Source: Deltaproteobacteria bacterium
GTDB taxonomy: Bacteria; Myxococcota_A; Polyangia; JACPQR01
Length of the DNA stretch: 64,000 nucleotides
NCBI GenBank assembly: GCA_016190375.1
Contig: JACPQR010000170.1
Span: 41,705 to 105,704, forward strand
Reading direction: 5' to 3'
The position numbers and the translations under genes were made by a program. Below are positions 35,617 through 43,872 of this stretch, in pieces (position 1 is the first letter of the stretch; the number at the start of each line of letters is the position of its first letter). Below the pieces are notes generated by a model. That model was given only the letters and a program-made list of their open reading frames with translations. It did not search any database and was not told the origin of the DNA.

Positions 35617-37104
35617 TCAACCTCGAGGCAGAAGGCTCGCCGCGAGGTCGTAGTCGGCGGACTGCGTGACCTGTGCGTCGACGAGCCTGCCGATGGGCGG
35701 GTCGGCTCCGTCCCAGTCGGCGAGGTAGACGACTCCGTCGATCTCCGGCGCCTGGCCGGCGTGGCGGCCGACCAGGAGGTACTCGCTCTCGTCGCTCGGG
35801 CCCTCGACGAGGATCTGAATCCGCCGGCCCACGAAGGCTCGGTTCCGCTCGCGCGCGACGCGCCGCTGCAGCGACATCAAGCGGCGAAACCGCGCGGCAG
35901 CGACCCGTGCGGGGACCGGATCGGGCAGCCCCGACGAGCGCGTGCCCTCCTCGGGCGAGTAGCGGAAGACGCCGACGTGATCGAAGCGCGCCCACTCGAC
36001 CAGGTCGCAGAGCTCCTGGAAATCGGCGTCGGTCTCCCCGGGATGACCGACGATGAACGCCGTCCGGATCGTCAGACCGTCGATCCGATCGCGCAGCCGC
36101 TCGATGAGCCTCTTCTGGCCGTCCGACCCGACGCCGCGCCGCATGATCCTGAGCATCCGGCTCGAAGCGTGCTGCAGGGGCAGGTCGACGTACTTGGCGA
36201 CCCGCGGCTCGTCCCTGATTGCGGCGACGAGCTCGTCATCGAGCCGCTCGGGGTACAAGTAAAGGAGCCGGACCCAGCCAGGCCCGGGCACGCGGGCGAC
36301 CTCGCGGGCGAGGCGGGCCAGCGTGGCTGCGTCCCCGAGATCTCGCCCGTACGAGATGGTGTCCTGCGAGACCAGGTTGATCTCCAGCGCGCCCCTGGCC
36401 GCGAGATCCGAGACCTCCGCCACGATGTCCGCTACGGGTCGCGATCTCTGGGTGCCGCGCATCGTCGGGATCACGCAGAAGGAGCAGCGGCGCGAGCACC
36501 CCTCGGCGATCTTGACGTAAGCCGTGTGGGCCGGCGTCGACCGAAGCCTCGGGGTCGCCGCCGAGTAGACCCACCTCCCGGGATCTCCGACGCTCATCCG
36601 CTCGTGTTCGCCGCCGAGCACGGCCGCGATGGCGCCGACGTCGCTCGTCCCGAGGAAGTGGTCGACCTCGGGCAGCTCCGCGGCCAGCTCATGCGGGTAG
36701 CGCTGGGCGAGGCACCCCGCCACGACGAGACGCTCGCAGCTTCCTGCCTCCTTGTGCCGCGCCATGCCGAGGATCGTGTCGATCGACTCCTTCTTCGCCG
36801 GTCCGATGAAGCCGCACGTGTTGACGACGATCACGGATGCCGCCTCGGGCTCCGCGACGAGGCGGAAGCCGGCCGCGTCCGCGAGTCCGGCCATCACCTC
36901 CGTGTCGACGAGGTTCTTCGGGCAGCCGAGGGAGACGAAGTGAATCGTCCTGGGCCCCTCCGCTGGCTGGACCGACCGGGCCGGGAGCGAGGCCCGAGCT
37001 CGGCCGAGGAGGGGCAGGCGCCTCTTGGCCCCTGACCGGACGCCTCGAGGTCCGGTCGAGCCGGTTTGCTCGGGTCGAGGGCGGGATTCGTTTCGTGCAG
37101 GCAA
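35617..37104 (-). CDS. rimO: Ribosomal protein S12 methylthiotransferase
   Basis: Up to 495 residues. The UPF0004 domain starts at TIHFVSLGCPKNLVDTEVM (cluster cysteines there, in VNTCGFI and in VAGCLAQRYP). The radical-SAM motif is EGCSRRCSFCVIPTMRG, and the TRAM domain lies at the end (RIQILVEGPSDES...). It methylthiolates Asp of ribosomal protein S12 using two Fe-S clusters and SAM. No ATG or GTG lies close to the domain. The candidates are TTG 37104, which adds an unusual 50-residue basic/Pro tail, or ATT 36945, preceded by GGAGGGG. The shorter form fits the family length better. Confidence 0.9.
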   Translation of the reverse strand: MPARNESRPRPEQTGSTGPRGVRSGAKRRLPLLGRARASLPARSVQPAEGPRTIHFVSLGCPKNLVDTEVMAGLADAAGFRLVAEPEAASVIVVNTCGFIGPAKKESIDTILGMARHKEAGSCERLVVAGCLAQRYPHELAAELPEVDHFLGTSDVGAIAAVLGGEHERMSVGDPGRWVYSAATPRLRSTPAHTAYVKIAEGCSRRCSFCVIPTMRGTQRSRPVADIVAEVSDLAARGALEINLVSQDTISYGRDLGDAATLARLAREVARVPGPGWVRLLYLYPERLDDELVAAIRDEPRVAKYVDLPLQHASSRMLRIMRRGVGSDGQKRLIERLRDRIDGLTIRTAFIVGHPGETDADFQELCDLVEWARFDHVGVFRYSPEEGTRSSGLPDPVPARVAAARFRRLMSLQRRVARERNRAFVGRRIQILVEGPSDESEYLLVGRHAGQAPEIDGVVYLADWDGADPPIGRLVDAQVTQSADYDLAASLLPRG

Positions 37105-37168
37105 GAGGCCAGGAGCTTACCGGAAGGCCACGCAGGGGCAACGAGCCCCCGTGCTACACTGCCCTGCG

Positions 37169-38575
37169 ATGGGGGCCGCCACGCCGGATCCCGCGCAAGA
37201 ACCCGAGGTCTCGAGGGGTCTCGAGGGACAGCTCATCGGCGGTCGGTTCCGGCTGGGCAGGCTCCTCGGTCGAGGAGGAATGGGCGAGGTCCGCGAAGCG
37301 GAGCACGTCGAGCTCGGCCGGCGCGTCGCGGTCAAGATCATGCACGGCCGCGCGGCCCAGAACCGCTCGAGCGTAACCCGGCTCAAGCGGGAGGCGCGCT
37401 CGCTCGCCTCGATCTCTCACCCGAACATCGTCGAGGTGCTCGACGCGGGGGAGCACGACGGCTCGCCCTACCTCGTGATGGAGCTCCTCGAGGGAGAGGA
37501 CCTCCGCACCCGGATCGATCGCGTGGGTCAGATCCCGGTGGGTGAGGCCATCGCCATCGCGTCGCAGGTGCTCGCCGGCCTCGACGCGGTCCACGCGGGC
37601 GGGATCATCCACCGCGACGTGAAGCCCGAGAACGTGTTCCTCACGCCGCAGCCCGACGGATCCCTCTTCGTCAAGCTCCTCGACTTCGGAGTCTCGAAGC
37701 TCATGGAGATCGACTCGAGCGCCGGCAACCTGACCGAGAGCGGTACGATCGTGGGGTCACCCGCGTTCATGGCGCCGGAGCAGGCGATCGGATCGGCCGG
37801 GATCGACGCGCGCACGGACCTGTATTCCGTGGGCGCGGTCCTGTACACGATGCTCGGCGGCCGGCCTCCGTTCATCGCGCCCAACATCCCCGCAGTCCTC
37901 CTCGCCATCGTCGAGGGCAAGGCCGAGCCGCTGGCGAGCCTCCGCCCGGCTCTCCCACCGGGCCTCGTCCAGGTCGTCGAGCGGGCGATGGAGAAGGAGC
38001 GCGGTAAGCGCTTCCGCAGCGCCGGCGAGTTCGCGGAGGCCCTCGTTCCGTTCGCGCCGACGGCGACGATCGCGGTCGCGGCTCGATCGCGACGCCTCCG
38101 CCGCGTCGCCCCGCGGGTGCTGCTGGGCGGTGCGGTGCTCGCGGCGATGGTGATCTTCGTTTCCGGCCGCCGGGCGCCGGCGCCGCGTGCCGCTCCGTCG
38201 CGGCGCCCGCACGAGGCCGCCGTGGTGGACGAGACGCTCGCGCCGCCCCGACCCCCTGCGCTCGCTCGAAGGACCTCTGCCTCTCCGGCGCGGGCTCGGT
38301 TGCGGGTGGAGGTCCGACCCGCCAGAGCGGCCGCTGCGGCCACCGTCGAGATCGACGGAGAGACCGCGACGGGCGGGCTGACCAGCCTGGAGGTCTCCAA
38401 GAGAGCCCACCACGTCGAGGTCCGGGCGGCCGGCTACGTCCCGCGCGAGCTGTCCGTGGTGGTGGAGCGTGACGTCGTGGTTCCGATCGTGCTCGAGCCC
38501 GAGGGCGCCCGGCCGAGGGGCGAGCCGGACACCTATCGGGGTCCGCTGAAGCTGGTGAAGGAGCGCCCATTCTAG
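37169..38575 (+). CDS. Serine/threonine protein kinase with C-terminal PEGA domain
   Basis: 468 residues. A eukaryotic-type kinase domain occupies about 25-295: GRGGMGEV (P-loop), VAVKIMHG (Lys), HRDVKPENVFL (catalytic Asp150), LDFGVSK (DFG) and MAPEQ. A membrane helix follows around 315-335 (VLLGGAVLAAMVIFVSG), then a Pro/Arg-rich extracytoplasmic linker. Residues about 375-445 form a PEGA-like beta domain (ATVEIDGETATGGLTSLEVSKRAHHVEVRAAGYVPRELSVVVE). The layout suits a membrane kinase whose extracytoplasmic PEGA domain senses or binds at the envelope. Its TAG stop overlaps the GTG start of a PEGA/TPR protein gene, so the two are translationally coupled. It is divergent from rimO. Confidence 0.92.
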   Translation: MGAATPDPAQEPEVSRGLEGQLIGGRFRLGRLLGRGGMGEVREAEHVELGRRVAVKIMHGRAAQNRSSVTRLKREARSLASISHPNIVEVLDAGEHDGSPYLVMELLEGEDLRTRIDRVGQIPVGEAIAIASQVLAGLDAVHAGGIIHRDVKPENVFLTPQPDGSLFVKLLDFGVSKLMEIDSSAGNLTESGTIVGSPAFMAPEQAIGSAGIDARTDLYSVGAVLYTMLGGRPPFIAPNIPAVLLAIVEGKAEPLASLRPALPPGLVQVVERAMEKERGKRFRSAGEFAEALVPFAPTATIAVAARSRRLRRVAPRVLLGGAVLAAMVIFVSGRRAPAPRAAPSRRPHEAAVVDETLAPPRPPALARRTSASPARARLRVEVRPARAAAAATVEIDGETATGGLTSLEVSKRAHHVEVRAAGYVPRELSVVVERDVVVPIVLEPEGARPRGEPDTYRGPLKLVKERPF

Positions 38576-39819
38576 TGCGAGCGCGGCTCCTCCTGACGAC
38601 GATCGCGCTCGTCGCGACGACGGCTGCGCATGCGCAGCCCGATCTGCGGGCGGCGGCGCGCAGGCATTTCGATCAGGGCGTTGCCCTCTTCGAGTCGCAG
38701 AACCTCGAGGGTGCGCTTGCGGAGTTCCAGGAAGCGCAGAGGCTGCACCCGCATCCGCGTATCCTGCTCAACATCGCCGCGACGCAGGAAGCGATGCACG
38801 ACTACCTCGCCGCGATCGCGACGCTGGACGGCTACCTGGCCGACACCTCGGTGGCCCGGCCGGACCGCCGCGAGGCCGAGGCGCACCTCCGCGAGCTCCG
38901 TGCGCTGCTCGCGCGGATCGAGGTCATCGTCGATCCGCCAGGCGCCGAAGTCTGGGTGGACGGACGGCTCGCGGGCACGGCGCCGCTCCCCGAGCCGGTC
39001 GTCGTCGCCTCGGGGAATCACTCCATCGAGGCGCGAAAGCGCGGCTACCGAGCGCAGGTGCTGCCGATCGCGGTGGCGGCAGGCGCCAGGGCCCGGGCCG
39101 ACCTCTCGCTCGCGATCGAGCCGGCCCGGTTGCGGCTGGAGAGCAACGCCCAGGGCGGTCGCGTGCGGGTCGACGGCGGGCAGCCGCGCGCCACTCCCGT
39201 GGAGCTCGACCTCGCACCCGGCCGACACGCCGTCGTGGCGAGCGCTCGAGGCTTCACGACCTCTCGAGCCGAGGTCGTGCTCGCGCCGGGCGAGGAACGG
39301 ACGTTCACCATGGTCCTCGAGCGCCCGACGGCGACCCTGCGACTGCGGATCGGGCCGCCGGCCGCTCGCCTCTGGGTCGACGGCGAGCGGCGACCGACGG
39401 CCGGACCGCTGCGCGCGGAGGCCGGGCTTCACAGGATCCGCGTCGAGGGCAGCGACCTCGTTCCGTGGGAGGATGATGTCCAGCTCGTCGCCGGTCGCGA
39501 GCGGACGCTCGATGTCCGCCTCGGGCGCGATCGGGTCTGGCTGCGTCCCGCGGTGTTCTGGGGCGGCGTGCTTCTCACGGCCGGCCTCGCGGTCGCGGCG
39601 GCAGTCACGGGAATCCAGGCGCTCGTCTACTACGACGCCTACAACGATCCGGCGTCGAACTCCGCAGCCGAGCAGCGCGCGCTCCGTGATGATGCGCAGA
39701 CCACCGCGGCGATCGCGGACGCAGTCTGGGTCGGAGCGGGCGTGAGCGCCGTCGCCACGACCGTGCTCTTCCTCCTCTCGCGCGGCGAGCCCCCGGACCC
39801 GCAAGTGGAGCTCAAGTGA
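38575..39819 (+). CDS. Secreted PEGA/TPR-like membrane protein
   Basis: 414 residues from a GTG overlapping the upstream stop. A signal peptide ends near AAHAQ. Helical TPR-like repeats (about 20-110: FDQGVALFESQNLEGALAEFQEAQRLHPH) come first. Then two or three PEGA-type beta domains follow: IVDPPGAEVWVDGRLAGTAPLPEPV, GRVRVDGGQPRATPVELDLAPG and ARLWVDGERRPTAG. A membrane helix (VFWGGVLLTAGLAVAAAVTG) and a second hydrophobic stretch near the end (VGAGVSAVATTVLFLL) place the C-terminus in the membrane. It is probably a partner or substrate of the adjacent kinase. Confidence 0.8.
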   Translation: MRARLLLTTIALVATTAAHAQPDLRAAARRHFDQGVALFESQNLEGALAEFQEAQRLHPHPRILLNIAATQEAMHDYLAAIATLDGYLADTSVARPDRREAEAHLRELRALLARIEVIVDPPGAEVWVDGRLAGTAPLPEPVVVASGNHSIEARKRGYRAQVLPIAVAAGARARADLSLAIEPARLRLESNAQGGRVRVDGGQPRATPVELDLAPGRHAVVASARGFTTSRAEVVLAPGEERTFTMVLERPTATLRLRIGPPAARLWVDGERRPTAGPLRAEAGLHRIRVEGSDLVPWEDDVQLVAGRERTLDVRLGRDRVWLRPAVFWGGVLLTAGLAVAAAVTGIQALVYYDAYNDPASNSAAEQRALRDDAQTTAAIADAVWVGAGVSAVATTVLFLLSRGEPPDPQVELK

Positions 39820-39822
39820 AAG

Positions 39823-40091
39823 GGGGACACGCACTACCCTCATAAGTCCGCCAAACTACACATCAATACGGACTAACCGCGCGATCTGTCGCAACAGCCG
39901 CGGCACCAGCGGTTGTCGCAGCGGGGCAAACGAAATGCGCGGTTGTGTCTATTTGAAGAACAATATCGCCGTGTTGAGGGCCGGGTGCGTGTCCCCGATC
40001 AGGACCGGGTGCGTGTCCCCGATCAGGACCGGGTGCGTGTCCCCGATCAGCATGTCCCCGATCAGCACCGGGTGCGTGTCCCCGGTCAGCA
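39823..40091. repeat. GGGGACACGCAC repeat cluster: one forward and four inverted copies
   Basis: GGGGACACGCAC occurs at 39823-39834. Its reverse complement GTGCGTGTCCCC occurs at 39985-39996, 40009-40020, 40033-40044 and 40072-40083. The inverted copies lie in 24-bp tandem units (39981-40004, 40005-40028, 40029-40050 plus a 15-bp partial unit, and 40068-40091), each starting CCGGGTGCGTG and ending in GATCAGG or a close variant. The 266-bp gap 39820-40085 contains no convincing gene and is AT-richer than its neighbours. It is not a CRISPR because there are no variable spacers. Confidence 0.75.
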
Positions 40092-40649
40092 TTCTGGGCC
40101 TTGCTCGGGGCACTGTTCGTAGCACCCCTGTTCGCAGGCACACCGGGCGCAGGCATCATCGGAATCGCAGCCGCCGCACCAGAGCTCCACGCAGAGCTCC
40201 GCGGTCCCCTCACAGACGCCCGCCCCCGCCTCGCGGCACTCGCCTTGCTCGCAGGACATCCCCGCCGCGCACCCGCGTGGCTCGTCCAGCTCGCCGAGGA
40301 TCACCTCGACGGTGCCCTCGCCTCCGCCCTCGATCACGAAGGCGTCGCAGCCAGCGGCGTACAGGAAGCACTCGCCGTCCCAGGCCCGGCCGTACAGACC
40401 GTACCTGCCCTCGGCCAGCTTGCCCAGGCTCTCGGCCTCGCCGCCGAACGCCCAGACCTGGCGCAGCACGTCCGCGGGGTCGTCTCCCGGGTCGGGAACC
40501 TCCGCGCAGGACTCCAGGACCGAGAGCTCCAACCGCGCTGCGCGCTCGGACCCGCCGGGGACGCGCACCACGACCGAGTACTCGCCGATGTCACCGCCGC
40601 AGGCGGGCGCCAGGACCAACGAGCACAGGAACGCCAGGCGGACGCGCAT
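40086..40649 (-). CDS. Cys-rich lipoprotein
   Basis: 187 residues. The signal peptide ends in LVLAPAC (lipobox). The first 110 residues of the mature form are a beta-rich domain (YSVVVRVPGGSERAARLELSVLESC, GGEGTVEVILGELDEPRGC). The last 60 are Cys-dense (CAAGMSCEQGECREAGAGVCEG, CVELWCGGCDSDDACARCACEQGCYEQC), a disulfide-rich tail. It starts 3 bp after the sigma54-activator gene, so they form one operon. The stop codon lies inside the right edge of the GGGGACACGCAC repeat cluster. Confidence 0.7.
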   Translation of the reverse strand: MRVRLAFLCSLVLAPACGGDIGEYSVVVRVPGGSERAARLELSVLESCAEVPDPGDDPADVLRQVWAFGGEAESLGKLAEGRYGLYGRAWDGECFLYAAGCDAFVIEGGGEGTVEVILGELDEPRGCAAGMSCEQGECREAGAGVCEGTAELCVELWCGGCDSDDACARCACEQGCYEQCPEQGPEC

Positions 40650-40652
40650 CTC

Positions 40653-41942
40653 TCAGCGAAACTTCCTGACGTCGATTCCGCTTCGCTCGACCCAGCGGTA
40701 GACCTGTTGTCGGGTCATCGACAGCTCCTCCGCCACGCGGCTGACATTGCCCCTGTGCTTGACCAGGCTCGCCCGGAGCGGCGCCTCGTCGTCCACCGCG
40801 ACGGCGTCGGTCTCCGGCCCTTCCGGCAGCGCCAGCTCCTCGGGCACGTGGGCCAGCGAGAGCTCGGTCGCGTCGCCGTGCAGCGCAACGACCTTGCGAA
40901 TCGTCGCATCGAGCTCGCGGACGTTGAACGGCCACGGGTACAGGAGCATTCGCTCGAGGAACTCCGGCGAAGCCTCGAGGCCGGGCTTGCCGGCCCTGGC
41001 GAGCAACGCTCGGATGAGGGGCGGGATGTCCTCGCGCCGCTCCGAGAGGCGCGGGAGCCGCACCGAGTACTCCTTCAGTCGGGCGTAGAGGTCCTTGCGG
41101 AACTTGCCCGCCTTGACGAGCTCCTTGAGCTCCTGATTCGTGGCGGCGAGCACGCGCACGTCGACCTTGATCGGAACGGTCTCTCCGACGGGGGTGACCT
41201 CGCCCTCCTGCAGGACCCGGAGCAGCTTGACCTGTGCGGTGGGGGCCATCTCGCCGACCTCGTCGAGGAACAGCGTGCCCCCATCGGCGTCGCGGAAGTA
41301 ACCCGCGCGGTTCTGCTCGGCGCCCGTGAACGCTCCCTTCTTGTGCCCGAAGAGCGTGCCCTCGAGGAGCGTCTCGGGAACGGCCCCGCAGTTCAGAGCC
41401 AGAAAGGGGCCCTTCCGAAGCGAGAGCCTGTGGATCTCACGCGCGTAGAGCTCCTTGCCGGTACCCGACTCGCCGAGGATGAGGACCCTCAGGTCGGTTC
41501 CAGCGACGCGCTTCAGACCCTCCCAGGCCGGCCGCGCCCGCGGGCCGCCGACGAAGGCGGCCTCGGGCGGCACCGCCTCGCCCTGGAACTCCGCGATGTT
41601 CTCGAGAGCGAAGATCGCCAGCGTCCCGCCGAAGCGGACGAGGTCTCCCTCCTCGAGCGCTCCTTCCTTGATCCGGCGACCGTTCACGAACGTGCCGTTG
41701 GTGCTGCCCAGGTCCCGCACCGCGAACCGATCGCCCTCGCGGACCACCTCGGCGTGCGCCCGCGAGGCATCCGGATCGTCGATCTTCAGCGGGACCTCGT
41801 CGCCGCGTCCGACGACCGTGGACTCGGCGGTCAACGCCACGGCCTTCAGGCCCGTGGTGAGGAACACGAGCCCGGCGCCCGTCTTTGCCCCGGCGCCTGG
41901 CGGCAGATCGGGCGCGCGGAGCCGCGTCTCGGAGAGAGACAT
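40653..41942 (-). CDS. Sigma54-dependent activator with N-terminal FHA domain
   Basis: 429 residues. Residues about 25-120 are an FHA domain (VGRGDEVPLKI, ASRAHAEV, DLGSTNGTFVNGRRI), which binds phosphothreonine. The AAA+ domain (about 140-350) has LGESGTGKE (Walker A), the sigma54-contacting KGAFTGA, DGGTLFLDEVGEM (Walker B) and the arginine-finger region. A Fis-type helix-turn-helix (KHRGNVSRVAEELSMTRQQVYRWVERSG) ends the protein. The FHA input implies control by Ser/Thr kinases, which the window also encodes. It lies in a minus-strand operon between two lipoprotein genes. Confidence 0.93.
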   Translation of the reverse strand: MSLSETRLRAPDLPPGAGAKTGAGLVFLTTGLKAVALTAESTVVGRGDEVPLKIDDPDASRAHAEVVREGDRFAVRDLGSTNGTFVNGRRIKEGALEEGDLVRFGGTLAIFALENIAEFQGEAVPPEAAFVGGPRARPAWEGLKRVAGTDLRVLILGESGTGKELYAREIHRLSLRKGPFLALNCGAVPETLLEGTLFGHKKGAFTGAEQNRAGYFRDADGGTLFLDEVGEMAPTAQVKLLRVLQEGEVTPVGETVPIKVDVRVLAATNQELKELVKAGKFRKDLYARLKEYSVRLPRLSERREDIPPLIRALLARAGKPGLEASPEFLERMLLYPWPFNVRELDATIRKVVALHGDATELSLAHVPEELALPEGPETDAVAVDDEAPLRASLVKHRGNVSRVAEELSMTRQQVYRWVERSGIDVRKFR

Positions 41943-41958
41943 CGACCCTGAAGTCTAC

Positions 41959-42684
41959 TCATTCTGACCGATTGCGGAAGTCCGGACACAGGACGCCGGG
42001 CCGGCCGCACGCGCGCGGGTCCGAGAGCGGCTCGCAGCAGAGTCCGTCGCCGACGCCACCGGAGCCCACCAGATGAATCGGCACGCGCTCGCGTTCGGTG
42101 GGCGGAAGAAGCCGATCCGTGTCGAGCCCCCGATCGATGCCCATCAGGTGCACGCCCTCACGCAGTGGCCAGCCCAGGAGCTTCGCCGCGTCGCCATTTC
42201 CCGCGAGATCTGCGCTGGCGAAGCCGAAGACGAAGTCCGTCGCGATGCCCACGAGGACGTCCTCTCCCACGGGCACGAGCCCGGAGACCTCCCAGGCCTC
42301 GCGCTCGTACTCGAGGGTCGCGGTCCCGTCTTCGTCCACGTCGACGAACGCGACCAGGAGGCCGATCGCGACCTCGCCATCGCCGGTCGCCAGACGTGCT
42401 TGCATGGGCGGAGAGCTCGAAGGCCGCCACGCGAACTCCGCACCGACTCCAGGAACCTCCGTCGCGTCGGTCACCTCCAGGTCCACCGAGGTGGCTTCGA
42501 GCGGCCACCACGCCACGGCCGCGAGGAGCGGGTCGTCCGTGACGGTCAAGGTCCCGGGCACGACCTCGTACCGAGGGCCCGACGCGAGGCCATCCCCGCC
42601 CGAGCAGCCGGCGGATGCCAGGAGTACGACGACGAGCCACGACGCTGCCGGCCTGGCCTCGGCTCGTGAGCGACCATTGCGCAT
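41959..42684 (-). CDS. Hypothetical lipoprotein
   Basis: 241 residues from the ATG at 42684; the signal peptide ends in LLASAGCSGG (lipobox). The mature part is beta-rich with acidic stretches (DVDEDGTATLEYEREAWEVSG, ADLAGNGDAAKLLGWPL). It ends in a Cys-containing tail (GDGLCCEPLSDPRACGRPGVLC). No family is recognised. First of a three-gene minus-strand run with the FHA-sigma54 activator; a 16-bp gap separates the two. Confidence 0.65.
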   Translation of the reverse strand: MRNGRSRAEARPAASWLVVVLLASAGCSGGDGLASGPRYEVVPGTLTVTDDPLLAAVAWWPLEATSVDLEVTDATEVPGVGAEFAWRPSSSPPMQARLATGDGEVAIGLLVAFVDVDEDGTATLEYEREAWEVSGLVPVGEDVLVGIATDFVFGFASADLAGNGDAAKLLGWPLREGVHLMGIDRGLDTDRLLPPTERERVPIHLVGSGGVGDGLCCEPLSDPRACGRPGVLCPDFRNRSE

Positions 42685-42732
42685 CTGCGCCCCAAGTTGC
42701 ACCCGCCCCGCATCGTTTGGCAAGCTGCCCGT

Positions 42733-43872
42733 ATGGTGAGAATCGTCGGCTCGCTGGAGCTCGGCCTCCTGGCTTGGCTGGCCGGCTGTGGCCCCGAGGA
42801 GGTCCTGCGGGAGCGGGCGGTGGCCGTCCCGGTCGGCAAGGTGCAGGACCTGCAGATGGTCGCGCTCGACGGCGGCGGCTGGGCGCTGGGGTGGCGAGAG
42901 AGCGATCAGCCGAACGGGGCCGAGGCGAAAGCCGCGTTCCTCCTCCTCGACGCGGACCGGACGCCCGAGAGCGACGTGCTCAGGGACACGAACCCCTCGT
43001 TCGGCGCGAGCGAGCTGGTCGCGTCCGAGGGTGCGATCCTGAGGGTCCTGATCGAGAAGGACGACGCGTCCGTGTTCGGCCTCGTGATGACGGTGCGCGA
43101 GGCGACGACCGGTGCGCTCCAGCCGCAGGGGTACCGGACGCTGCCCATCTTCGCAGCCGGCGAGATCACGATGGCACATCTCGCTCCGACGGCTCGCGGC
43201 GCGCTCCTCGCATGGGTCGAGCGGACTGGATCCGCGGATCTCGTGCAGCTCGCGGGCGTCGATCCCGACGGACAGCTCACACAGCCTCCGCGGGCGCTGG
43301 CGGACGCCCCCGCCCGCGTGGCGAGGATGTCCATGACGCCCACCACGGATGGCCGGGTCGCGCTCGCGCTGTCCGGGCAGGACGGCGGTGATGGTCGGAT
43401 CTGGGTCGTGCTCGCTTCGGAGGACGAGCCGTTCGTCGCCGACGTGGCGCGCCAGATCGGGCCCGCCGTCGACCGCGAGGATGTCGACGTCGATGTCGCA
43501 TCGAGCGGCTCCGAGGTCCAGGTCCTCTTCACGTTCGGCGGGTCACCGCGCCTCGCGAGCCTCGACGTGTCCACGGGGTCCGTCGATCCCTCGCCTCGTG
43601 AGCTGGCCGCCTCCGGGGAGGTCGTGCTTCGCCCGCGTCTCGAGAGGGTGGGGAGCCGCCTGCTCTTCGTCCGCGATCGGCCCGACGGCTCCTCTGTCGC
43701 GACGCCGGCCGAGACCGCGGGCGAGGCTCCCTTCGAATGGCCGCTCGGCCCGACCCGGTGCTCGGAGGTCGCGACGGTCGAAGGCGACCCCTTGCCATAC
43801 GCGTGCTCCGGCCCATGTCGGACGCGCGACTGCGGCGACGAGTGGATCTTCGCGGGAACGGCAGATCTCTAG
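42733..43872 (+). CDS. Hypothetical lipoprotein, possible beta-propeller
   Basis: 379 residues from the ATG at 42733; the signal peptide ends in LAWLAGCG (lipobox). The mature part has repeated strand patterns (QDLQMVALDGGGWALGW, RGALLAWVERTGSADLVQLAG, GRVALALSGQDGGDGRIWVVL, EVQVLFTFGG) that look like blades of a propeller. It is similar in style, not in detail, to the lipoprotein at 44787-46070. A Cys pair near the C-terminus (ACSGPCRTRDCGD). Divergent from the previous lipoprotein with only 48 bp between starts. Function unknown. Confidence 0.65.
   Translation: MVRIVGSLELGLLAWLAGCGPEEVLRERAVAVPVGKVQDLQMVALDGGGWALGWRESDQPNGAEAKAAFLLLDADRTPESDVLRDTNPSFGASELVASEGAILRVLIEKDDASVFGLVMTVREATTGALQPQGYRTLPIFAAGEITMAHLAPTARGALLAWVERTGSADLVQLAGVDPDGQLTQPPRALADAPARVARMSMTPTTDGRVALALSGQDGGDGRIWVVLASEDEPFVADVARQIGPAVDREDVDVDVASSGSEVQVLFTFGGSPRLASLDVSTGSVDPSPRELAASGEVVLRPRLERVGSRLLFVRDRPDGSSVATPAETAGEAPFEWPLGPTRCSEVATVEGDPLPYACSGPCRTRDCGDEWIFAGTADL

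Noticed and set aside
39981..40091. CRISPR-like array
   Set aside because: The 24-bp units are contiguous, without variable spacers or cas genes nearby.
39949..40143. Short minus-strand frame translating the repeats as GDTHPVLI units
   Set aside because: It is a translation of the 24-bp repeat, not of an independent gene; there is no RBS or family.
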